Notes under the pieces: generated by a model
What the model was told of the DNA's origin: nothing
What the model saw: the letters and a program-made list of their open reading frames with translations, nothing else
The model's database searches: none
Position numbers and translations under genes: made by a program
Assembly (NCBI GenBank): GCA_030142905.1
Contig: JASJOG010000020.1
Coordinates: forward strand, 869,001 to 933,000
Origin: Heliopora coerulea
Taxonomy: Eukaryota > Cnidaria > Anthozoa > Scleralcyonacea > Helioporidae
Reading direction: 5' to 3'
DNA length: 64,000 nt
In this document: piece after piece, positions 52,062 to 63,838 of the stretch
How the letters are laid out: every line of letters starts with the position of its first letter
Numbering within the stretch: the stretch's first letter is position 1

Positions 52062-55000
52062 ATGTCAGATGATGAGTATTGCTTTTTTGATTATGATGAT
52101 TACTACTCACCAGAAGAGGATGAAGATGATGACGATTTTTACGACGAGGATCTTGACGATCATTGCATTTATATGTCTGGCTGTTACAATGATGAAGACA
52201 TGGATCACATCTATCGTAGTGCTGACAAAGCACGTGATTCAAATCTTGACTTGGATGAACGTAAACAAATTTACAAAGAACTGTCACTTCAGGACCCTGA
52301 TGAGCTGCTAAAGACTCCAATGTCACTTATTGACATCTGCTCCAAGAAAGTGGCTTTGAAATTTCCATTTGCATACATTGAAGATAGAACTCCTCCAATT
52401 CCTGAGAATATACAGTTAAAAATTATCAAATACTCCTTCCCTCAAAGCATGGAAAACATCAAGAGATACTGTGTGTTGAATAATGGTTCATCATCTGAGT
52501 TTGAACGAGCTATTCGGCTAGTGAAGAGTGTGAAAGATTTAACACAAATTGGTAGGTCAATACTCATCTATTGCTTAGTATGATAGTGCAGCAAACTACT
52601 GCTTTATACAGTTGAGATTGCAGTTGAAAGCTAATTTAGTATAAACTGTACACATTTTTGTGACATTTCTGAATATATGTGTCAAGAATTGCTAATAATC
52701 AATATCAGTAAAGGATGATATAACAGCTGATTGAGCTACATATTGGTATGAAATTTACTAGTTTGGTAAATTGCTTAATTTTTTTTTGGAAGTAACATTG
52801 ATGAAATATGGTAAGGGCAGTCTTAAGTCTAGAGCTGATGCTTTTTAATCTTGTGCAATGATTGGCAGGTTTCCATTTGAGTGCAAATATTGAACCTCGT
52901 GCTTATCGTGGCATTTATGGAAGTCCTCCTGGAAAGAAGTCTCCCGACATGTATGTCAGTATTAAGTTTGATCGTGGTAAAATCACGGACACTCATTGTC
53001 CATGTGAGAGCAGTGGCAGCTGGTGTTCACATGTCATTGCTGTATGCCTAGCTCGCATTTTCTTGCATGAAAAGTGCACCTTCAAGCCACCACTGTCAGA
53101 CTCTCTCAACAACCTGAAAACCTATGCCCAACTACGCACCTTCACTCAGTATCTCATTGCTGAGTTCAGTGACAGTCGTATAATCGAATCAGCACAAGAT
53201 GTCTTGGACAGAATGTTGACACCAAGAAGTGAGCAGAATGATGCTATTAATGAAATATGGGGAGCCCCAGACCCCACAGCAGGGCCAGGTGAGAGTTACT
53301 GTAAGTTGTTCCATAGTCAATGAAAAGCAGGATCAGGAAACAGTCTATATTTTTGTTCATTTTGTGAAATATCACTGTGTACAACACAGAGGATGTTTAG
53401 AATAATACCATAAGCCACTCAGACAGACAAATAATCTGGGCTCAGTATCTTAACCATGTCATTTGAATGGATCTGTGGATGGTGAAGATCCATCATAGAC
53501 AAGCAACAGCTTTATTATCAGAAAATATTGACATATGGCAATCAGGTTGATACATAATAAAAAGAACAAATAACATGCTCTCACCAAAATTTTATTAGCA
53601 CACACTTTTGGCTATCAGCACTATAGCGTTCAACGGGTGGTCAGAGAAGGCTGTTTGTTCTTTTTATTAGCTTTGTTATCATTAATTTTAGCTTGGTGGG
53701 AGTTCCTAGATAATACTTCACTAGCCAGTTTTCCATCTTACATCAGCTGAATAGAACTACCAGAATACTTTGCGGTTTTTTCATTTTCATGCAAACATTG
53801 AATTCCCAAAATGAATGGAACAACAATTGCTCTGATTAACATTACAAACAAGATTTCAAGAGGCATTCTGGTAGTTGTATTCAGCAGAGGTATAAAAGGG
53901 AACTGGCCATTGATGGTTGTTATTCAATACACTTAACTTCAAGAAACAAGTTATTTTGTGGTAATGGGAATTTCTACTGGTGATGGACGTCACATGTTGA
54001 CCCTTTGTTTACCCACAGGACCCTTATTTCACAAAGGGTTGAGTTAACGTTCATATCTAATTGTGGTAAAGAAAAGGGTTGAAGAAACTTTTGGATCGCC
54101 GGAATTTTTGAGGCCTAATTTTCACTCTCTGGTCTCACACCCAGTGCTATTCAAAGAACCCATTTCAAACATAAATTTATTAAAAAAAAAACATTAGAGC
54201 TGCACATATCTGGGTACGGGAAGTTAGCATCACATCCATACTTCCTCAACCAAGCACGTACAGTCATGCAAAAATTGTTAGCAATAGTCGGCTTTGGTTA
54301 ACATATTTAACTCATTGAAGGCCAGGGCTCGTCCCATTGATGAATAATAAAATCGTCAGGCGTTAGCCAGAGTAAGATACTGAAGCGCACCCTTACCCCT
54401 TAGTGGGTTAAACTCATTTCATCAATTTGTCAGTTGCCATTTGTTTAAAGGGAATAGTGACGTTACTCATTTTATCTGACCCGGATTTTAAAAAGGTATG
54501 GACGAAAAATCTCATTGGTTGATTTGTGAGGAAGGTTTAAAGTCCCGCTGCACCAGCCTGATCCACAACTCGGACATCTCTGAAGGTTGCTGGGGACTAA
54601 ATGTTGCCGAACTTGGTCCTTCGAGCTCCGTCATGGAATGGTGGAAATGTTTTCAGTTGGATAAGCCTATAGTTGAAGGTGAGGAGTACGCTGAGTCGGA
54701 GAAACGAACTAATCAATGGGGGAGCACAATCCGCCCCTGGAGAGGGTCCAAGGTCTTGTACCCCCGGGAAATTGATTTTTTGATACCTAGAAACCCTATT
54801 TCCTGCCTTTTGAGATCCGTTTAACAAAAAAGTCGAGGTCATAAAAATATGATAAAAATTATATTATAAAAAAGATTGACTGTAGTAAATATTGGGAGAC
54901 ACAGCCCCTCCACTTCTCGCTTCACTGCCCGCGCTTAGGAATTATCGCGTGCGTGGGCTCATGCATGTGTCATCGCACGATGGTGAGAGCTGTGAGGTTC

Positions 55001-58000
55001 ATTGAGAATGGCATTTACTAGGCTACCATTAACAAACGGTACGTGTAGATCCTGAGGTTAATTTGAGGTTCACGAACGTCCTACGTACACCTAAAGATAT
55101 CTCCAAGCTCCTAGATTCCTTATATCAGTCGTATTCATTAAACACTTAGCAACTGAAATATTTCGTTGCCTTAAAACAGGTTACTTTCGCGATTTTACCG
55201 ATATTACTGGAAGTTCACACTTCTCGTATAACCACTACAGGAATTCTTATTCGCGTGAGAAAAGCCAAGAGATCTCGAAATTCTTGAAAACGTGCGAGGA
55301 ACTTCTTAAGGATGATTTTAGCTATTCTCTGAAAGCTGTGCAAACCTTCACGGTGCAACTGATGGATGTGATCGAGGAGCGGAACCAACGTCATTACTAC
55401 CGATATGACAGGAAGGTTTTTGAAAGTATTTCACACTTAGGATGCATCCCAAGACCCAAACAGTAAGTACTTTTGCGTTAAAAATAATATTAAGGGAGAT
55501 TGTGAAATATGGCAATTGGGTAGGAAATGATTGGCATTGCATCGTAATCATCATTATCATCATCATCACCATTGTCATCACCATCATTATTATCACTATC
55601 ACTATCATCATCACCATCATTATCACCATCATCACCATTATCATCATCATCATCACCATCGTCATCACCATCATCATCATCATTATCATCATCATCACCA
55701 TCATCATTATCACTATCACTATCATCATCACCATCATTGTCACCATCATTATCACCATCATCACCATTATCATCACCATCATTATCACCATCATCATCAT
55801 CACTATCATCATCATCATAACCATCATTATCATCATCATCATTATCATCTTTATGATCATTGTCACCATCTTTATGATCATTATGACCATCTTTATCACC
55901 ATCATCATTATCACCATCATCATCACCATCATTGCTATCATTATCAACATAATCACCATCGCCATCATTATCAACAGAATCACCATCATTATCATCTTCA
56001 CCATCGTTATCATTGGTGCAATTGACAGATCGCGTCTCTTCATGACCCAGTGAGAGCTTTCTGCAGTACGGAAGTAAGAATATATAAATTATAATATATA
56101 AAAGAATATAAAAAGAATATATTATGTTTTACATAATATAAGCGGAGAAACAAGGCGCCGTTCAAAAAAAAGTCTAAGACGGTCTGCGGTGCGTGAAACG
56201 TTTGTACATGGTCCAAGCAAATCTTTGAAACCCAGCCAATTCCACCACTCTCATGTATATTTAAATGAAGCGAAATACCAGTAACGGGTCATTCATTTGA
56301 TATTTCAGGTGCTGGTTGTTTCGAGATCAGCTGGCAAGGCTCTGGCGTCTCTTGGTGCTAAACCCAATGATAACGAAGAAGGAAAGAGAGGAGATCTTTA
56401 CTACTCTTGAAGTTCTCGAAGCCAAGTTACCTCTGAGTACGTTACAACCAACCGTTGTTATAATTTAATTTTATTTTAACACCAGTTTGCTATCATTTTA
56501 ACAGACAATTTCTGAACTTTTCAAGGACATTATTGTTCAATCTATTGTAGAAAATAAAATGCAGAATCCCCCTGTTTTACCTAAAGTTTTCAGATTTGCT
56601 CGTGAACTACCACAGTGCCACCAACATTCCTACATACTTCCTAGTATTGGTGACTACTATAGTGGTTTACGAAAACTTTTTGAAGAGTAGATTTATGGTT
56701 ATCGACTTTCAAACAGCAGCCTGCTAGGATAGTTATCCATAAAAACTTTGCGTTTGCAGTTTGTATGCTGCCTTCCGTCAAACAACAGTTATACTTGCTA
56801 CAGTAATTTTCATTCAAAATGCATCATGAAATGTGCAGTTTATGTTCTTTATTTCTCGAAGGTGATAGTGGCTCCAACAAAAAGGAATATCTGCAGTGGG
56901 ATTCCCAAAAGCATATTCAGCGTCTGAGAAATTTCTCTTGGGACAGTCTCGAGCTTGGCGAGGATCCTTTCAAGAACAACAATCTGGCAGAAGTGACAGT
57001 CGAACAATGTGTCATCATACAAGCCACTAAAACTAATCCCAAAGATGGCATTGATGAGTTAAGGTATCATTTTTCGTATCCAGTTTCCTTAAAGTGTGGC
57101 TCATTCTCCTCGTCTGTCACTGTACTCTGTTACGTGATTGAAGCTCTGTACGTCTATGGAAAGACCGAGAAAGCGGTACACTTAGCTATGGCTGTGGGGC
57201 TATCCATAGTCCGTTATTATAACACATGGTTGGACGGACTGTTGCGTATCCCCGTGAAAGATACGTTGTATGTGGACTATGATGAAGGCGAGGGGCCTAA
57301 AGAGGCAGTGCCCGCGAACATTGGCAAGCGGGGAAAGAAAGGGAAACGTGTCTGTAGGAAGAGAGCTAGAAAAGGAACTAATAAAACTGAAATTCTGGAT
57401 GAAAAGGCGGACAAGAAGAGTTCTCAGGACTTGTTCAATGAAGAAACAGGAGCCATTCCGGTCACGTCGGTCGCATTTTTGTTGCACATTTTGGAAGAGA
57501 ATGAGGAACTAGTGGCGGAAATGTTGAAGCTCGTCAAAGTCCAGAGACGTGATACCCGTGATGAAGATATGATGGACTGTGATGAAGTGACGAGCGATGC
57601 TCATTCTTTGATCTTCCGTCTTGGAGTGGTCGGTTCAGCAATGCCTAAAATCAAAGCACCGTCGCTTCAGATTCAGGTACGTTACATAATCTTGAGGCAA
57701 TCTCAAAACCACCTTCCTCGTCAGGGATCTTAAGTAAACTCAATGCACGCGACAGCGATGACACCCATCATACAACAGGATTTTTCAGGACAACAGTCGT
57801 CCCACCGCCGTCTTCGTGCTAAATATATCGTCATTCAGAGTATTTTAATGTATTCAGAACGGCAATAATGTATGGACTGGTGAAAGTTGTTGGTTGAGTC
57901 TGATTTTAGGCCTTTCTACACAATCAATTTAGAAACGTTGAAAGTATTTTAGACGATTGAAGAGCACAAGTATCTCGTAGGACCTCAAGTTTTCGTGATT

Positions 58001-61000
58001 TTTTAAGTGCTAAAATTTAGATTGTCTAATTATCGCTGTCGTTTTCCTGGCTTCCTTAAAGTCACTGACCTATCCGCATCATTCATATATTCATCATCGT
58101 CATCATTACCAGCACCAGCACCATCATCACCATCATCATCATCATCATCATCACCACCATCATCATCATCATCATCACCACCACCATCATCATCATCATC
58201 ATCATCACCACCACCATCATCATCATCATCATCATCATCATTGTGATCGTCATCACCACCATCATTATCACCATCATCATCGTCATTGTTGCAATGGAAT
58301 GTCGCTTAATGGCCAAATAAAAACTTGCTTTTGGGATATCTAATAACTTGGTAATAGCAGGCGCAATGTTTTTTTTAATTACACCTGTATGTGGCCTTCT
58401 TAGGTCGAGTGGTTTAATTGGGAAACGTACGTTGCAGACAAACTGCTGAAGTCGGTCGTAACACCTTCCGACGTGGACTTTCTACGAAAGATGACGTCAC
58501 GTGTTATCAGCCTTTGCGAGGACGGGCGTGGTTTTCTACCGCCATACGCCTTGGTGATGGTATTGTTCAACCATTTATACAAGACGGATATAACAGGGAA
58601 AGTTCGCGAGGTGTGCGAAGACGGACTCTCTGTTGCCTTGGAAACGATTCAAACGTCTCCGGGGCGATCCTTTGGTGCGAACATCCACAAACGAATTTTC
58701 TTTGAGTCTTGCCGTCGACATTGGGTCCGACTTGCGGAAACGGTCTTACACGCTGTGTGCAACTGTAGCGAACATTTGAATAAAGCGTTACGAGGGTTAT
58801 TCTCGGCAGTGACTATGATTGGTTCTTCAGCAGATGACGTCGATCTGACGCCAAAGCCGTTGAGCTCAAAGAAAGTTTCTTTTACCGACCAGAAGGAAGA
58901 GTTCACTAAACAAATGGTTCCCGAGAAGGTCGTCGCGACTTTGTATTTGGCTCATTCGCTGGTGCAGCGGGCTGATAAGATTCGCTTGAATGAACCGGTA
59001 AGTAAAGTGAAGTTAATAAGCCCGTCAAAGACTGAGCGGAAGAATTTTGAAAGGCTGGTTGTGCATGGTCGGCCAATCCTGGTGCAAGAGCAACCAGTCA
59101 GTGATCAACGTCGGTTGCTGTATGAGACAGCAATCAGGGTTGGCACGCATGCGTACGCTGTGAAGAACAAGGTTTTCTACATGCTTCAGCTGGATTCTTA
59201 TAGTGTGGAGTACAATTTCCCGGAATTTTTGCAGCGAAATTTAAAGTAAGTGTGCTCTTTCTGATGTCAGTTTGATTTTCGTTGTGTAGGTAACGCCGTG
59301 GGATGTTGTCAATAAAGATTCAGATGAAGCGCGCACTATTTTGAGCGTGGATTAATGCACACTTTGTGTATTACTTAATCCCAAGCGTGCATCATTAAAT
59401 GTGAAAAGTGTATATAATTAAAATCGTTGCAGTGGAGTTTTTTATTTATCTAATTTTTTAGTTTATTTATGGAGCAGTTTACGAAATTTTTCATGCATTT
59501 TTTTAAAGATGGCTTACTCGTATAAGCAGCAAGATTGATGTGAAGGCGTTTGACTTGATTATGGAAAGGCAGCGCAGCTATCCAGGTGCTGTCAAATGCT
59601 TCAATGACGAAGAAATTCTACGTCTGTGTACTCAGATGTTGGAGTCCGATCAGGTCGGTTCTTATCGTTTGAGAATTGAGTAATTGTACTCAATTTGATT
59701 GCTGCGTTAACATTCCATGTTTAGCATGACTGAATGGCGAAATATTTTTTGATGCAAACATCATTATATCCGCTTATCATAGCTATATCTATCTATTTCA
59801 GTTTATCCTGCCTTTCCATCCGTTGTTTCCGTCCCTCTCCTTCCATCCCTTCCTCCCCTTCGCATCCTTCACTACCTCCTTTGGTACCCCTTCCTTCCGT
59901 CCCTTCTTTCCCTTCCGTTTCGTTCCTTCCCTTGACTCCTTTCCTTTCGTACCCAGTGCATTCCATAATTCCCGCCGTTCCCTTCCCTTCCCTCCCCTTC
60001 TATTCCTTTCCCTTCCCTCCCCTTCTATTCCTTTCCCTTCCCTTCCCTTCTATTCCCTTCCCTTCTATTTCTTTCCCTTCGCTTCTATTCCTTTCCCTTC
60101 CGTTCCCTTCCCTTCCCTTCTCTTCCCTTCCTTTCTTCGTTTCCTTCTTCCTTCGTTTCTTTCTTTCTTCCGTTTTTCCCTTCCTCTTCTCTTGCTTCCT
60201 TTCTTCTCTCGTTCGCTTCCTTTCCTTCTTCCGCCTCTACTGCTACTTCAATTAAGCTTTGCAAGTTACAAAGCCATGTCTGTTCTTTTCCAGAGACGAG
60301 AAGATCGTGTGTGGATCATGGCGAGAGATGCCCTTTTGGCATTGTTAAAACCCGACAATCAAAAAATAGTGCACGAGGTTTTGCAATTATGTCGGTAAGC
60401 TTCCGAAAAGAACCGTGAACTTACGCTTAGTAAAATATGAATTCACAAGCGTCTGGCTCAACGATCTTCACTCTTCTTTGATAGATCTCATCGTAGAACT
60501 AACCACATTTGTATTTATCTCATATAATGGGACGTCGTTCATTTATTTATCTTGAAACATTTGGGATGTTTCTAAATTCTTGCGAAATGAGCTGCTACAT
60601 TAACTCTAAATGGCTCGACGTCCTGGCTTGATCTTGTAGCTCACGTCACAGAAACAGAGGACTGGTGACCCAGACAGTCGCAGGGTGCAGCCCATGTAAT
60701 GCTAAGCGAGCGTATTTCTATCGTCTACAACTATGACGAGTCCACACAGCTCCTCGATTGCCGTGAAAACAGCCGATGTAACTCGAGTTGATGCAATCGC
60801 ACGAAATAGTTTGCAGGAGGTAGTTCTCAGCATATAATTTCAGCACATGGTTTACCGGCTGTGAGGCAGTGAGGACGAAGATTTGTTGTGAAAGGGAAAC
60901 AAATCGAAACCACTGTCGGGGGAGCGAGGGGCAGCGACTAAAGGAAATCCCATTTAGGAGACCCTATTACCAACACCTTCTTTTGTTTGTTATTCCTTGT

Positions 61001-63391
61001 CGATGTTTTCTCTAAGATTTTCCGTGAATGAATGATTTTCTCTTCTTTTTTTCGCAGGTCTGTTGAAAAAGAACGTCCAGCAAAGAGAATCCTTCTCCTC
61101 CCTCCCATTTGCAAGGAACTGCTAACTTTTCTACCTACCACATCACTCGTTTCCACTAGTAAACTGGATTATTTTGCACGGGCTATGAAACTAATGCACA
61201 ACTTATTCAAAGACACAGAATCAGACGACAATCAAGACAACCTTGGAGGCTTGGTAAGTTGTGTAGAACACTCGGGCACACCACCCAACTTATGGAGAGC
61301 ATGTAATTCATTCTTGAATAAGAGGAGAGTACCTTTCCTAATCTCTGGTTCGTTTTATCAGCGGATAATTGTCGTTGTTTTTGAGATTAGTGTATTGTGA
61401 ATGAATCATAAATGACCGATCGTCAAGCTCGTACCTTAGAAAAACGATATCTCAGCCCCAGACGGGAATCGAACCCGCAACCTTCTGATGGCCGGTGTGA
61501 CGCTCTAACCATTGAGCTACCAAGACTCAGATGGTGGGCTAAGGTGCAAGTTTGACATATGTGCTACCTAAGGGACAGCCGCGATATGTTAATGTTGTTA
61601 ATGAAATATGTGTGTTGGAACTTGCACCTTAGCTCACCATCTGAGTCTTGATAGCTCAATGGTTAGAGCGTCTCGCCGGTCGTCAGAAGGTTGCGGGCTC
61701 GATCCACTTCTGGGGCTCAGAAATCGTTTTTCTGAGGTTAGAGCTTGACGATCGTTCACCTATCATTCATTCAAGATATCTCCAAGCTCCCACGTTTCCA
61801 ACATACATATCGCATTAGTATATTCTGTTATTTTTCCATAGAAGGAACTTTTTGCAGAAAGTTCTTATCAGGCGAATGATAAACCGGGAACAAGTCAAAG
61901 TACCATGAATCAACCCTTCGACGCTAATCTTCAGCTTGCTTTTGACCTTGCTCTGGAGGCAGTGAAGCACATTGGAGAAAATGACAGGGTACGAGAATAC
62001 GAATTAAAACGGCGTTTTGAAAGTTTGTGTGAAGTCGTCGCATTTGTTGCCAAGAGAGCGTGCACCACGTCGAAGGAAAATTCGACGACATCTCCAGAGA
62101 ATGACGACCACAAGGCGTACAGTAAGTTTTCGACAAACATTGAGTTGACTTAACTTGTCTTGATGTTGTAGACCGCTTATGGACTTCGCCTGAATCTGAG
62201 GGAGTATAGTAAACTGTTGGTCACTTCTAGAGAGGAATGAGATAACGGGAAGAACCATATGTTAGTCGAGCTTGGACATGTTGTAAATGTGTAATGTTTC
62301 ATGGGTGTCATTCTCTGTGTCATTCTAGTTTATCAGTTTCTAGTTCTGTTCAAAACTGTTCTAGTTTATCCAGTTTTATTTCAGAATCATCCTCAGGGTA
62401 TTATGAAGCGAAGACTTCACAATTAACCTACACTGCCGAAGTCAACTGAAAAATGTTGATTCGAGCGGGATTTGAACTCGCACCTTCGGGATACCAGTCC
62501 GCCGCTCTACGTGTTGAGCTATCGAGTCCACAGGTAGAGTGGCGGACCGGTATCCCGAAGGTGTGAGTTCAAATCCCGCTCGAATCAACATTTTTCAGTT
62601 GACTTCGGCAGTGTAGGTTAATTGTGAAGTCTTCGTTATCCAGTTTGCTTTGTAGGGCTTTGAGGAATTTGTACAGCCGTATGTACACGACCCAAACATT
62701 CACTGAACCTGCACATGTATTCTGGTATTGTCATTTTATAATAAACAGTTATTCAACTCAATAGTGGTAGACATTAAAATATGGTAATATTAGAATTGAA
62801 GACAACACATTCAACTCTATCCATGATGAAAAATTAAAATATTCTTAACTGACTGGACCAAAATGGCTGACAATTGAGGATGAATCCTAAAACCATGATA
62901 CCATATTAATTATTAACAGGATACTTGAAATCCAAAGCCCACCCCGCTAACTCGGACTATTTTTCATTACCGTTAGCAGTTCGAGTTAGCGGGGTTCTAC
63001 TGTATATATCTATGTCTATATCTATATCTAATATATATATAGAGAGAGAGGGAGAGGGAGAGGGAGAGGGAGAGGGAGGGAGAGAGAGAAAGAGAGAGAA
63101 AGAGAAAGAAAGAGAAAGAAAGAGAAAGAAAGAGAAAGAAAGAGAGAGAGAGAGAGAGAGAGAAGGTTTTGATTGTCTAACACAAGTAGAATTATAGAAA
63201 AAAGTGTATATTGTGGTAACGACGGAGACTATAAATAAGTTAACCACTCATTTCATACAAACGTTTTCGCTTTTATTGAACCTCTTCAGGTGCTAACTCT
63301 TCAGGTGCTAAGAGCTTCAATAAAAGCGAAAACGTTTGTGCGAAATGAGTGGTTAACTTATTTGTAGTCTCCGTCGTTACCACAATATACA

Positions 63392-63431
<40 letters not shown>

Positions 63432-63630
63432 TGAGATAATAGTGTTTACGATGAATCCAAGAATGCTCGATACCATGTGAGGCAGAGCTTAAATGTAGTT
63501 CGATCTCACTTAAGAGTTTATGGTTGCTACTCCGAGTTGCCTGAAGATCGCATCCGCGTGAAACTCGGAGTAGCAACCATAAACTCTTAAGCGAAATCGA
63601 ACTATATATATATATGTATATATTGATATA

Positions 63631-63698
<68 letters not shown>

Positions 63699-63792
63699 TA
63701 TACATATATATATATATATATATATATTTAACTTGAAGGAAGAACCTTCCACCTCCAGGTTTTAATCAACAAAAACTTTTAATAAACAGCAG

Positions 63793-63838
<46 letters not shown>

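Noticed and set aside
54017..54055. Possible ZSWIM8-like exon after CCCACAG
   Set aside because: The frame entered from the preceding exon hits a stop after nine codons. The exon at 54496 gives a continuous frame and family sequence.
55348..56053. Methionine-, isoleucine- and histidine-rich proteins of up to 231 aa
   Set aside because: They are translations of the ATC/ATT microsatellite in a ZSWIM8-like intron.
59734..60398. Proline/serine/phenylalanine-rich reading frames
   Set aside because: Pyrimidine microsatellite. Only the last 101 bases before 60394 belong to a real exon, in another frame assignment.
61451..61724. Two functional tRNA genes
   Set aside because: A and B boxes are present, but the acceptor and anticodon stems do not pair well and both copies sit in the arms of a repeat element.
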